From: Streptomyces anulatus
Lineage (GTDB): Bacteria > Actinomycetota > Actinomycetes > Streptomycetales > Streptomycetaceae
Reading direction: 5' to 3'
DNA length: 64,000 nucleotides
NCBI RefSeq assembly: GCF_014650675.1
Contig: NZ_BMVK01000005.1
Location: forward strand, 478,032-542,031
A program made the position numbers and the translations under genes. Under the pieces are notes generated by a model. It saw nothing but the letters and a program-made list of their open reading frames with translations. It was not told where the DNA came from and searched no databases. Shown one piece after another: positions 26,002-34,186 of the stretch (position 1 is its first letter; each line of letters starts with the position of its first letter).

Positions 26002-26507
26002 CCAGCACCCCCACCGGGCGTCGCGTGACCATCGACGGCCTGGACAGCATCGCCTTCGACCGCACTTTCCGGGCCGGCGTCGAGGACGTCTGGGCGGCGG
26101 TCACCGAGCCGGACCGGCTGGCCCGGTGGATCGGTGAATGGACCGGCGATCCGTCGACCGGTTCGGTTGACTTCCGGATGCTCTACGAGGGTGACGAGCA
26201 CCAGGCCGAGCTCCTCACCATCCAGGAGTGCCGGGCCCCCCACCGTCTCGTCCTCATCTCCCGGGTGCCCGGACAGGAACTCGTCTGGCACATGACGCTC
26301 ACGCTCGTCGAGTACGAGGGCACCACCACGCTCACGTTCACCCAGTCCGTCGGCGACGACCCGGCGATGGCGGGCGGAGTCGGACCCGGCTGGGACTACT
26401 ACCTCGACCGGCTCGTCGTCGCCGAGACCGGTGGTGACCCGGCATCCGTCGACTTCGGCGACTACCACCCGGTCCACGCACAGCACTACCTCGACATGTT
26501 CGGCTGA
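25998..26507 (+). CDS. SRPBCC/AHSA1-domain protein
   Basis: The 169-residue protein has the START-like fold of the AHA1/CalC group: IAFDRTFRAGVEDVWAAVTEPDRLARWIGEWTGD at the N-terminus and TLTLVEYEGTTTLTFTQSV with GPGWDYYLDRLV at the end. Such proteins bind hydrophobic ligands. AGGAGG at 25984-25989 lies inside the preceding gene, and the starts overlap. ArsR-SRPBCC pairs are common in Actinobacteria, where the regulator controls the pair; the ligand is unknown. Confidence 0.88.
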   Translation: MTSTPTGRRVTIDGLDSIAFDRTFRAGVEDVWAAVTEPDRLARWIGEWTGDPSTGSVDFRMLYEGDEHQAELLTIQECRAPHRLVLISRVPGQELVWHMTLTLVEYEGTTTLTFTQSVGDDPAMAGGVGPGWDYYLDRLVVAETGGDPASVDFGDYHPVHAQHYLDMFG

Positions 26508-26522
26508 GCCGGGCGGTGCAGG

Positions 26523-26556
26523 CCCGGGGGCGCCCGTACGGACGGGCGCCCCCGGG
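26523..26556. terminator. Perfect 15-bp bidirectional stem-loop
   Basis: The arms 26523-26537 and 26542-26556 pair exactly around the loop ACGG. It lies between the convergent SRPBCC and trypsin genes and can serve both strands. Confidence 0.85.
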
Positions 26557-26608
26557 GTGGTTCAGCCGCGATCACCCGGGAGGGGGTGGACGGCGGCGGT
26601 CCGCGGCG

Positions 26609-27388
26609 TCAGAGTGTGCGGGCCGCTGAGGCGATGGCGGAAGCGAAGGTCGAGACCTCGGCGTAGACGCCCGGGTAGCCGGGCCGGGCGCAGCCGTAGC
26701 CCCAACTGACGATGCCGACCTGGATCCACTCGCCGGCGTTGTCCTTGCGGAACATCGGGCCGCCGGAGTCGCCCTGGCAGGTGTCGACGCCACCGGTGTC
26801 GGGATATCCGGCGCAGATCTCCTCGTTGGCCACGAGTTCGTTGCCGTAGGCGGAGCGGCAGGCGGCGTCGGAGACGAACGGGACGTCGGCCTTGAGCAGG
26901 TGGCGCTGCTGGCTGCCGCCCTCGCGGTTGGCGCCCCAGCCGGCAACGGTGAAGGTGCCCTGGTTGTGGGCGGTGGTGGTGGCGATCTTCAGGGTGGGCT
27001 GGTTGATGGGCTGGGCGAGCTTGATGAGTGCCCAGTCCTTGCCGGTGCCGTTGTAGCCGGGGGCCTGGAGGACCTTGGTGGAGCGGACCTTGATCGCGTT
27101 GGGCGACTGGAGGTCGGCGACGCCGCCGGTGGCGGTGATCGAGGTGTTGTTGCCCGATCCGCTCACGCAGTGGGCGGCGGTGAGGACGATGTCCTGGGCG
27201 TAGAGGGCGCCGCCGCAGCCCATGGAGAGCCGGACCATGAAGGGGAACTCGCCCTGGGCGGCACGGGTTCCGCCGACCACGGGGTTGGGGGCGGCCGAGG
27301 CGGTGACGGGCTGGAGGCCGACGACCGCTATGGCGACGGTGGCGACGACGACGGAACATCTCTTCAGTGCGCGAAGGAGTTGCTTCAC
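26609..27388 (-). CDS. Secreted trypsin-like serine protease (S1A)
   Basis: The 259-residue precursor has a signal peptide of about 33 residues (basic start, hydrophobic core, VTASAAPNP). The short propeptide ends before VVGGTRAAQGEFPFMV, which resembles the IVGG activation site. The catalytic triad is His73 (LTAAHC), Asp118 (KDWALIKL) and Ser208 (GDSGGP). Asp202, six residues before the Ser, predicts cleavage after Lys/Arg. Six cysteines fit three disulfides. I start at the GTG at 27388, six bases after GAAGG; the open frame extends far upstream but only as antisense shadow. It closely resembles the S. griseus trypsin family. Confidence 0.94.
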   Translation of the reverse strand: MKQLLRALKRCSVVVATVAIAVVGLQPVTASAAPNPVVGGTRAAQGEFPFMVRLSMGCGGALYAQDIVLTAAHCVSGSGNNTSITATGGVADLQSPNAIKVRSTKVLQAPGYNGTGKDWALIKLAQPINQPTLKIATTTAHNQGTFTVAGWGANREGGSQQRHLLKADVPFVSDAACRSAYGNELVANEEICAGYPDTGGVDTCQGDSGGPMFRKDNAGEWIQVGIVSWGYGCARPGYPGVYAEVSTFASAIASAARTL

Positions 27389-27729
27389 GGATGGCCTTCT
27401 CTCGTGGGGGGTCGCTGTGGGAACCCCGACAGGGCGCGACGTCCTAGTCATGCACCCGTCAAGATGATCCGATTGTCGGGAACGGGTGGCCACTGCCACA
27501 AGGTGCGCATTTCGGCCAAGCTCGTACGCGGCCGTCCCCGCCGGTCCAGGGCGGAGCCCCCTCCGGGTCACGCGGACCGGGGCGGACGGACCGTCCTGCC
27601 CGTCGGCCGGGGGTGCGTTTCGTGGGCGTAGGTGAGTTTCCGGGTGCGGCATCGCGTGCACGAGCAGGTCACCGGTGACGGCGACCGGTTCGCGCCCGGG
27701 CGCGACTGTGCCGCCGATGGCGGGCCCGG
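27389..27729. other. 341-bp intergenic region upstream of the trypsin gene
   Basis: No convincing gene is present. The minus-strand frame of the trypsin gene stays open across it but shows no start with a ribosome site and no family feature. The trypsin promoter must lie here: on the minus strand TTGACG occurs about 80 bp before the start, though no well-spaced -10 follows. Confidence 0.5.
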
Positions 27730-28473
27730 TCAGCCGCCCGCCCGGTGAGAGGCGGGCGTGCTGGGCACGGGGGCCTGGGCCTCGCGCGTCACGTCGCCGA
27801 CCAGCTCGACCACATCGGGGCCGTACGCCTGGGAGTTGACGACCTTCAGCAGCAGGCAGAACGACTTGTTGCCGTGCTTGCGGCGCATCTTCTCGTGGTT
27901 GCGGGCGACGTAACGGGTCGCCGCCTGGTTGGTGATGGCCCGCTGACCGCAGAACAGGAAGACCGGGCGCGCGTCCTGACCACCCGTCAACCGTGCGAGC
28001 AGGACGTACTCCGAGGACCCTGGTTCCAGCCGGTAGCGCTCCGAGCCGATCTGGAACGCCACCCGGTCCGGGCCCGGGTCCTGCTCGATGTTGATCCTCA
28101 CCCCGGGCAGCAGGGTCCGCAGGTGAGCGGCCATCCGCTGGTTGGACATCGGGCCGCCGACGCAGAACTCCGTACGCTCCCCGAATCCCTGCTGGGCGGT
28201 GTCGTGCGTGACGATCTGCGCGTGCGCCGAACAGTCCTTGATCAGCGCGGAGAGTTCGAGCAGGGCGAAGGCGTCGTAGCGGTGCACCGAACCGTCGGCG
28301 CCCGCATAGCGGTTGACGACCAGCAGGCATTCGGAGTTCGCCGGCAGCCCGAAGAAGTCCTGTTTGCGGCGGAGTCCCCGCCGCCAGAGGTAGGTCCGGG
28401 CGAGCCAGCCCAGCGAAGCACTGATCCCGGCGGCTATCACGCCCAGCACGATGTTGCGCACGTCGTCCGTCAT
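27730..28473 (-). CDS. Membrane-anchored protein with unknown alpha/beta domain
   Basis: I do not recognise the family. The 247-residue protein begins with one hydrophobic helix (about residues 7-27), then WRRGLRRKQD, which places the rest in the cytoplasm. The soluble part alternates strands and helices: SECLLVVNRY, a HRYDAFALLELSALIK helix, AQIVTHD, TEFCVGGPMSNQRMAAHLRTLLPG, RPVFLFCGQ and FCLLLKVVNSQ. The GGP-SNQ turn after a strand is reminiscent of nucleotide-sensing Rossmannoid folds, but this is a weak impression. The start has no ribosome site; TACCAT lies eight bases upstream. It is divergent from gamma-glutamyltransferase. Confidence 0.72.
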   Translation of the reverse strand: MTDDVRNIVLGVIAAGISASLGWLARTYLWRRGLRRKQDFFGLPANSECLLVVNRYAGADGSVHRYDAFALLELSALIKDCSAHAQIVTHDTAQQGFGERTEFCVGGPMSNQRMAAHLRTLLPGVRINIEQDPGPDRVAFQIGSERYRLEPGSSEYVLLARLTGGQDARPVFLFCGQRAITNQAATRYVARNHEKMRRKHGNKSFCLLLKVVNSQAYGPDVVELVGDVTREAQAPVPSTPASHRAGG

Positions 28474-28579
28474 GGGCGCGCATGGTATCGGTCATTCGGG
28501 TAACCGTTCGAGGCGGTCCTGACGATCGGGCTCCCCCGGGGCTACCCTGCGGCGGGAGATCCGTTGACTGGAGGTACGT

Positions 28580-30397
28580 ATGCGCCGTTCCGTCGGCCGG
28601 AACACGTCGCTGTTGGCCGTCCTCGCCGTGGTCGCGTCGGTGGGAGCCGCCGCTCCGGTGGCCTCGGCACCGTCCGCCGCCCCGCGCCCCGCGCCGCCCA
28701 AGTCCCCGGTGGCGGTGGGTCACGGGGGAGCGGTGGCGAGCGTCGACCCGGACGCGTCGGCCGCCGGGATCGAGGTGCTGCGCAAGGGCGGCAACGCGGT
28801 GGACGCGGCCGTGGCCACGGCCGCCGCGCTCGGCGTGACCGAGCCGTACTCGGCGGGCATCGGCGGCGGTGGCTACTTCGTCCACTACGACGCGAAGAAG
28901 CGCACCGTGCGGACGATCGACGGCCGCGAGACCGCGCCGCGCAGCGCGGACGCCTCCCTCTTCCTGGAGAACGGCAAGCCGATCCCCTTCGAGGAGGGGG
29001 TGACCAGCGGCCTCGGCGTCGGCACGCCCGGCACCCCGGCCACCTGGGAGCGGGCCCTGGACGCGTGGGGCAGCAAGTCCCTGCGTACGCTGCTGAAACC
29101 GGCCGAACGACTGGCCCGGGACGGCTTCGTCGTGGACGACACCTTCCGTTCGCAGACGGCCTCCAACCAGGCTCGGTTCGCCGACTTCCCGGCCTCCGCC
29201 GAGCTGTTCCTGCCGGGCGGTGAACTTCCCTCCGTCGGCTCCGTGTTCAAGAACCCCGACCTGGCCCGTACGTACGAGAAGCTCGGCCGCAAGGGCGTCG
29301 GGGAGCTGTACCGGGGCGAGTTGGCCGACGACATCGTCCGTACGGTGCGCAAGCCGCCCGTCGACCCGGACGCCACCCGGGTGGTGCGGCCCGGCGATCT
29401 GACCCGCGAGGACCTCGCCGCCTACCGGACCCTGCGCAAGGACCCGACGAAGGTGAACTACCGGGGCCTGGACGTCTACGGCATGGCCCCCTCCTCCTCC
29501 GGCGGCACCAGCGTCGGCGAGGCCCTCAACATCCTGGAGTCCACCGACCTTTCGCGCGCCGACCGGACGCAGTATCTGCACCGCCTGATCGAGGCCAGCC
29601 GGATCGCGTTCGCCGACCGGGGACGCTGGGTCGGCGACCCCGCGTTCGAGGACGTCCCCACGAAGGAACTGCTGAGCCAGCGGTTCGCCGACGCGCGGGA
29701 GTGCCTGATCCGGGACGACAAGGCGCTGACCAGCCCGCTGGCGCCGGGCGACCCGCGCGACCCCGAGCGGTGCGGCACCGGCGGCACGGCCGCGCCCACC
29801 ACGTTCGAGGGCGAGAACACCACGCACCTGACGACGGCCGACAAGTGGGGCAACGTCGTCGCCTACACCCTGACGATCGAGACCACCGGCGGCAGCGCCA
29901 TCACCGTGCCGGGCCGCGGCTTCCTGCTCAACAACGAACTGACCGACTTCTCCTTCGCGCCCGCCAACCCGGCGGTGCACGACCCGAACCTCCCCGGACC
30001 GGGCAAGCGGCCGCGCTCGTCGATCTCCCCGACCATCGTGCTGAAGCACGGCAAGCCGGTGCTCGCCCTCGGCTCGCCGGGCGGGGCCACCATCATCACG
30101 ACCGTGCTCCAGTCGCTCACCGGACACCTGGACCGGGGACTCCCGCTGGTCGACGCGATCGCCGCGCCGCGCGCCAGCCAGCGCAACGCGCCGACGACGG
30201 AGATCGAGCCGGACCTGTGGAACAGCCCGGTCCGCGCGGAGCTGGAGAAGCTCGGCCACGCCTTCCGGCAGAACCCGGAGATCGGGGCCGCCACCGGGGT
30301 GCAGCGGCTGCCCGACGGCCGCTGGCTGGCGGCGGCGGAAAAGGTGCGCAGGGGCGGCGGCTCGGCCATGGTGGTGCATCCGGGCGGCGGTCACTGA
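28580..30397 (+). CDS. ggt: Gamma-glutamyltransferase (secreted)
   Basis: This 605-residue precursor of the Ntn-hydrolase that cleaves glutathione and transfers the gamma-glutamyl group is exported by a signal peptide (about residues 1-32). The large-subunit hallmark EPYSAGIGGGGYFVHYD is present. Autocleavage should occur before Thr414 in ENTTHLTTADKWGN, which becomes the N-terminal nucleophile of the small subunit. The substrate-binding loops PRSSISPTIVLKHGKPVLALGSPGG follow. GGAGG lies five bases before the ATG at 28580. The gene appears monocistronic. Confidence 0.95.
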   Translation: MRRSVGRNTSLLAVLAVVASVGAAAPVASAPSAAPRPAPPKSPVAVGHGGAVASVDPDASAAGIEVLRKGGNAVDAAVATAAALGVTEPYSAGIGGGGYFVHYDAKKRTVRTIDGRETAPRSADASLFLENGKPIPFEEGVTSGLGVGTPGTPATWERALDAWGSKSLRTLLKPAERLARDGFVVDDTFRSQTASNQARFADFPASAELFLPGGELPSVGSVFKNPDLARTYEKLGRKGVGELYRGELADDIVRTVRKPPVDPDATRVVRPGDLTREDLAAYRTLRKDPTKVNYRGLDVYGMAPSSSGGTSVGEALNILESTDLSRADRTQYLHRLIEASRIAFADRGRWVGDPAFEDVPTKELLSQRFADARECLIRDDKALTSPLAPGDPRDPERCGTGGTAAPTTFEGENTTHLTTADKWGNVVAYTLTIETTGGSAITVPGRGFLLNNELTDFSFAPANPAVHDPNLPGPGKRPRSSISPTIVLKHGKPVLALGSPGGATIITTVLQSLTGHLDRGLPLVDAIAAPRASQRNAPTTEIEPDLWNSPVRAELEKLGHAFRQNPEIGAATGVQRLPDGRWLAAAEKVRRGGGSAMVVHPGGGH

Positions 30398-30421
30398 GCC
30401 GGCCGGACGAAGCAGGGGCCC

Positions 30422-30463
30422 CGGGGCCGGTATCACGCGACACAGCGCGCGGTGCCGGCCCCG
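30422..30463 (+). terminator. Stem-loop after gamma-glutamyltransferase gene
   Basis: CGGGGCCGG (30422-30430) pairs with CCGGCCCCG (30455-30463); a further CAC/GTG step fits inside after an internal bulge. It starts 24 nt after the stop codon. The loop is long, so confidence is moderate. Confidence 0.45.
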
Positions 30464-30568
30464 CGGCCTTGGCGCGCGCCCGCCCGGCCGAGCCGGGTGG
30501 GCGGGGCGGGGCGCGCCGCCCAGGGGACCCGTACGGGTCTCTCGTCCACGGGAAGGGTCTTCCGCACG

Positions 30569-31303
30569 ATGCGCACCCGCATGCTCGCCCTGACGTCCGC
30601 CGCCTGCGGCGCGGCCCTGCTCGGAGCGGCGGCGCTGCCCGCGTCCGCCACCGGTCCCGGGGCCGGTCCCGGCCAGGAGCCGGGAACGGCCGAAGTGGGC
30701 GCCGCCGGAACGGACGCGACCGAGGCGACCGCCGCCGAACTGCTTGCCGAGGTCCGCGGCTGCGCCCGGATCTCGAAAGGCGCCTACCGCACGGACAGCG
30801 GCAGCCCCAGGGCGACGGTGCCCGTCTGCGACACCGCGGACGCCGTCTTCTGGAAGGCGGACATGGACATCGACTGCGACGGCCGCAGGACCAGGGCCTG
30901 CAACCGGAAGACCGATCCGTACTTCCTGCCGGAGACCGCGTTCCAGAGCTCCCGCGGCGAACCCCTGGACTCGGCCGTGCTCCCCCATGTGGTCGTACCG
31001 GGCCCGGGCAAGGTGTGGGACTACCGGAAGTCGGGGCTCACCGGCGGCAGCGTCGTGGCGGTCGTGTACCGGGACCGGGTGCGGTACGGAGTGATCGGCG
31101 ACACCGGCCCCACGGGCATCATCGGGGAGGCGTCGTACGCCATGGCGAAGGCCCTGGGCATCGATCCCGACCCGTCGACCGGAGGAGCCGAGTCCGGCGT
31201 CACCTACATCGCGTTCAAGAACTCCCGGGTCTCCCCGATCGAGAGCCGGGAGCGGGCGCGGAGCCGGGGAGCGGAACTGGCCCGGGAGTTCGTCGGGCGC
31301 TGA
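30569..31303 (+). CDS. Secreted chitosanase, glycoside hydrolase family 75
   Basis: The 244-residue precursor has a signal peptide ending near ALPASA. The mature protein shows the GH75 arrangement: ISKGAYRTD, VFWKADMDIDCDGRRT with the clustered acidic residues of the active site, FLPETAFQSS, and VVYRDRVRYGVIGDTGPTGIIGEASYAMAKALGI, which holds the second acidic region. The enzyme would hydrolyse chitosan outside the cell. The start at ATG 30569 follows GGAAGGG at a rather long distance; ATG at 30581 is an alternative. A Gly/Pro/Ala/Glu-rich linker separates the signal peptide from the domain. Confidence 0.88.
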   Translation: MRTRMLALTSAACGAALLGAAALPASATGPGAGPGQEPGTAEVGAAGTDATEATAAELLAEVRGCARISKGAYRTDSGSPRATVPVCDTADAVFWKADMDIDCDGRRTRACNRKTDPYFLPETAFQSSRGEPLDSAVLPHVVVPGPGKVWDYRKSGLTGGSVVAVVYRDRVRYGVIGDTGPTGIIGEASYAMAKALGIDPDPSTGGAESGVTYIAFKNSRVSPIESRERARSRGAELAREFVGR

Positions 31304-31351
31304 TCCCGCCGGGCCGGATCCTCCGCGGGCGCGGCCCGGCACAATGACGGC

Positions 31352-32467
31352 ATGATCGGCAAGCGCACCACCCACCGCACGGCGGACGGCGTCCGCATAC
31401 CGGGCACTTGGCGTCACGCCTTCATCAACAACGGGGGGACGTACTACCTCACCGACCTGTTCATCTACGCGGACGGGCTCATCGACTGCTGGGGCCTGGC
31501 CACCGTCGAGGAGTTCGAGCGGAAGCTCCGCTCCGGCTGGGTGGCCACCGACTTCCCGGAAGGGGCCGAGGCGTCCGCGCACGAGCTGGCCTCGTGGAAG
31601 TTCGGTGAGACGTGGACCTGGCTCACCCCCGAGCTGCTGCTCGCCGAGGTCCGGGACACCCTCGACGAGCTGAACGGCCGCCCCGACTCCACGGGCAGGT
31701 GCCTGGCCGCCGTCGACGCGTTCCTGGCCGACCGGTCCGAGGCGAACCGGGCCGTCGTCCGCTCCGCCTACCTCGCCATCCCCGAGACCCAGCGCCACTA
31801 CGCGCTGGGGGACATGGACCGCAAGGACCAGCCGCTGCGCGCGCTGGTGGCCGGGCCGGGCGGCACGCTGGAGGGCAGCCCCGACGGAGTCATCAGCCAG
31901 GAGACCCACGCAGAGGCAATCGCCTACTTCGAGGAGCGCGCACGGCTGATCGCGGAACCGCCTTCCCGGAGGCCCTCGGACGGCCCGGCGACCTCGCACG
32001 CGCCCGCGGTCCACCTGCCGCACTCCTACCCGAGGCAGCGCTCCGAGCACCCCGGCAAGGTGGGACTGCGCAACGACTATCCCGCGCCCATCGATGTCGA
32101 CGGCACCGTCTACGCGTCCGTCACCCACGCCTACTGGGCCCTGTCGGTCGCCGATCCCGCCGGGCGGGCCGCCGTCGCGGCGGCGGACACCGCCCACGCC
32201 GCGAGCGTAGCTGCCGCCGCCGCCGTACGGCGTGACGGCTGGGAACACGCCCGCGGCGCCGTCATGGCCGCACTTCTCCGCGCCAAGTTCACCCAGCACC
32301 CGGACCTCGCGGAGATCCTCCTCGCCACCGACGACGCCACCCTCGTCTACGACGAGGCGGGCTCCCCGTTCTGGGGCGACAACGGCGGAGGAGGACGCAA
32401 CTGGGCCGGGCGGCTTCTCGAACTCGTCCGTTCCGAACTGAGCGCCCGGCGCGCCGGGATCATGTGA
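31352..32467 (+). CDS. NADAR-domain protein with DUF7638-like N-terminus
   Basis: The 371-residue cytoplasmic protein has two parts. Residues about 10-85 (TWRHAFINNGGTYYLTDLFI and DCWGLATVEEFERKL) resemble the DUF7638 module. Residues about 215-365 form a NADAR domain: RNDYPAPIDVDGTVYASVTHAYWALS, LLRAKFTQHPDLAEILLAT and SPFWGDNGGGGRNWAGRLLELVR. NADAR proteins remove ADP-ribose from nucleic acid or act on riboflavin-pathway and NAD-derived N-glycosides, and several relatives are tied to phage defence. The middle (about 85-200) is helical and acidic. The start lacks a ribosome site; CACAAT lies six bases upstream. No defence genes are adjacent. Confidence 0.8.
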   Translation: MIGKRTTHRTADGVRIPGTWRHAFINNGGTYYLTDLFIYADGLIDCWGLATVEEFERKLRSGWVATDFPEGAEASAHELASWKFGETWTWLTPELLLAEVRDTLDELNGRPDSTGRCLAAVDAFLADRSEANRAVVRSAYLAIPETQRHYALGDMDRKDQPLRALVAGPGGTLEGSPDGVISQETHAEAIAYFEERARLIAEPPSRRPSDGPATSHAPAVHLPHSYPRQRSEHPGKVGLRNDYPAPIDVDGTVYASVTHAYWALSVADPAGRAAVAAADTAHAASVAAAAAVRRDGWEHARGAVMAALLRAKFTQHPDLAEILLATDDATLVYDEAGSPFWGDNGGGGRNWAGRLLELVRSELSARRAGIM

Positions 32468-32479
32468 CGGGCCGCCCGC

Positions 32480-33247
32480 TCACAGCGCGGTGAGGATGCG
32501 CGGGCCGTCGTTCGTGATCGCCACCGAGTGCTCGGCGTGCGAGGCCCGGCTGCCGTCGGTGGTCCGCAGCGTCCAGCCGTCCTCGTCGTGGCGGAACTCG
32601 TCGCCGCCACCGGCGATCAGCATGGGCTCGATCGCCAGGACCATGCCGTGCCGCAGCGCCATGCCGCGCCCCGGCCGTCCCTCGTTCGGCACGGACGGGT
32701 CCTCGTGCATGGACCGGCCGATCCCGTGGCCGCCGTAGCCCTCCAGGATGCCGTAGCCCGCCGTGCGGCAGACCGTGCCGATCGCGTGGGCGATGTCGCC
32801 GATCCGGTTGCCGACCACGGCCGCGCCGATCCCGGCCGCCAGGGCCTTGTTCGCGGTGTCGATGAGCCGGGTGTCGGCGGGGCGGGCCTCGCCCACGGTG
32901 AAGCTGATCGCCGAGTCGCCGGCCCAGCCGTCCAGGAGGGCCCCCGCGTCGACGCTGACCAGGTCCCCGTCGCGCAGCGGCTCGGCCGACGGGATGCCGT
33001 GCACGATCGCGTCGTTGACCGAGACGCAGATGGCGGCCGGGAACGGGGTGGGCGCGAAGTGTGGCTTGTAGTTCAGGAAAGGCGAGGAGGCCCCGGCCTT
33101 CGCCAGTACCTCGCGAGCCGCCTCGTCCAGTTGGCGGGGGGTCACGCCGACCGCCGCCACCTCCCGCGCGCGGGTCAGGATCTGCGCGACGACCCGGCCG
33201 GCCTCGCGCATCGCTTCGATGGATGTGTCCGTCTTGATGTGCACCAT
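32480..33247 (-). CDS. map: Methionine aminopeptidase, type I
   Basis: The 255-residue enzyme removes initiator methionine. The metal ligands are in order: VSVDAGALLDGWAGDSA (two Asp), GHGIGRSMHEDPSVPN (His), MVLAIEPMLIAGG (Glu) and the last Glu in HAEHSVAIT. There is no N-terminal zinc-finger extension. Streptomyces normally has another map gene in the ribosomal/secY region, so this is probably an accessory isozyme. I start at the ATG at 33247: TATAGT ends seven bases upstream and there is no ribosome site. The other ATG at 33253 sits one base after that box, so it would not be transcribed. A palindromic operator overlaps the promoter, shared with the divergent XRE gene. Confidence 0.92.
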   Translation of the reverse strand: MVHIKTDTSIEAMREAGRVVAQILTRAREVAAVGVTPRQLDEAAREVLAKAGASSPFLNYKPHFAPTPFPAAICVSVNDAIVHGIPSAEPLRDGDLVSVDAGALLDGWAGDSAISFTVGEARPADTRLIDTANKALAAGIGAAVVGNRIGDIAHAIGTVCRTAGYGILEGYGGHGIGRSMHEDPSVPNEGRPGRGMALRHGMVLAIEPMLIAGGGDEFRHDEDGWTLRTTDGSRASHAEHSVAITNDGPRILTAL

Positions 33248-33251
33248 GCCC

Positions 33252-33296
33252 ATTACTATACCGGTCGAAGCGGTATAGTAATGACGGTATAGAAAT
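33252..33296. promoter_or_regulatory. Operator: 12-bp inverted repeat plus a third direct copy between map and the XRE gene
   Basis: ATTACTATACCG (33252-33263) and CGGTATAGTAAT (33271-33282) are exact complements around GTCGAAG. CGGTATAGAAAT at 33285-33296 repeats the right arm with one change, 14 bases downstream. The left arm covers the map -10 box (TATAGT on the minus strand, 33255-33260). Binding here would block map and could also touch the XRE promoter. The block is A/T-rich in an otherwise G/C-rich region. Confidence 0.8.
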
Positions 33297-33320
33297 GGCA
33301 TTCCGTAGTACGATGGGCCC

Positions 33321-33590
33321 ATGGTCCGCACCCCTCTGACACCCGAAGAACGCCTGCGCGGCGAACGGCTCGGCATGCTGCTCCGTGCGGCGCGCGGAGA
33401 GCGCAGCATGGCCGCCGTCGCCGCGAGCGCCGGAATCTCCGCGGAGACCCTCCGGAAGATCGAGACCGGCCGCGCGCCCACTCCCGCCTTCTTCACCGTG
33501 GCCGCCCTCGCCGGAGCGCTGGGCCTCTCCATGGACGAGATCCTCGGCCGCTGCGCACCCGAACCGGCCGCCGCCCCGCTGATCGCGTAG
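33321..33590 (+). CDS. XRE-family transcriptional regulator
   Basis: The 89-residue protein is essentially a single HTH_3 domain: RLGMLLRAARGERSMAAVAASAGISAETLRKIETGRAPTPAFFTVAALAGALGLSMDEIL (about residues 17-77). No ligand-binding domain is attached. It is divergent from map across a 73-bp region that holds the palindromic operator, and it is the obvious candidate to bind it. TACGAT lies six bases before the ATG and no ribosome site is visible, so this start too may be leaderless. Confidence 0.88.
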   Translation: MVRTPLTPEERLRGERLGMLLRAARGERSMAAVAASAGISAETLRKIETGRAPTPAFFTVAALAGALGLSMDEILGRCAPEPAAAPLIA

Positions 33591-33648
33591 GGCCTTTCGG
33601 GTGAGCCCTGACCGGCGGGTCGCCCCTCGGTGCGCGTAGGGTCGCGCC

Positions 33649-34029
33649 GTGACTCTCCAGGACTTCGCGCGCAGCGAGTACGTCAGCCTGACCACATACC
33701 GGAAGAACGGCACACCCGTCGCCACGCCCGTCTGGGCCGCCGCCGAGGGCGATGTGCTGTACGTCTGGACCCGCTCCGACTCGTGGAAGGTCAAGCGGCT
33801 GCGCAACAACGGCAAGGTCGCCGTCACCGTCTGCGACGTACGCGGCAGGATCGCCGAAGGGGCCTCCAGCGCGGAGGGCACGGCGAAGCTCCTCGACGAG
33901 GACGGCACCCGCGCGGCGCGCAAGCTGCTGGCGCGCAAGTACACCTGGAAGTTCTGGCTCGTCGACTGGCCCGCGACGGTCGCCCGGCTCGGCAAGCGCC
34001 CGCACACCGGGATCGCCATCACCTTCTGA
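33649..34029 (+). CDS. PPOX-class F420-dependent oxidoreductase
   Basis: The 126-residue protein has the split-barrel flavin/F420-binding fold: SEYVSLTTYRKNGTPVATPVWAAAEGDVLYVWTRSDSWKVKRLRNNGKVAVTVCDVRG is the diagnostic first half. Such Streptomyces and Mycobacterium proteins use cofactor F420 for reductions of unknown substrates. The GTG start follows TAGGGT by six bases without a Shine-Dalgarno sequence, so it may be leaderless. It stands alone between the XRE gene and a large unknown ORF. Confidence 0.86.
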   Translation: MTLQDFARSEYVSLTTYRKNGTPVATPVWAAAEGDVLYVWTRSDSWKVKRLRNNGKVAVTVCDVRGRIAEGASSAEGTAKLLDEDGTRAARKLLARKYTWKFWLVDWPATVARLGKRPHTGIAITF

Positions 34030-34186
34030 GCCCGGCCGCCGTCGCCGGAGCGCGAAGGGGTGCGCGGCCGGGCGGCGTGCTCCCGCCGCATCGTGCCCGA
34101 AAGCCGCGCGTAGCCGTCCCGTAACACGCCTGCGGTCGAATGCCTCCGGACTGGAAGGCTCCAGTCGACGGTCGGCGAGGGCGACG

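Noticed and set aside
26609..32299. A 1896-codon minus-strand open frame covering five plus-strand genes and ending in the trypsin gene
   Set aside because: Only its end (26609-27388) has a start with ribosome site and family motifs. The rest is antisense to ggt, chitosanase and NADAR genes and open only because stop codons are rare at this G+C.
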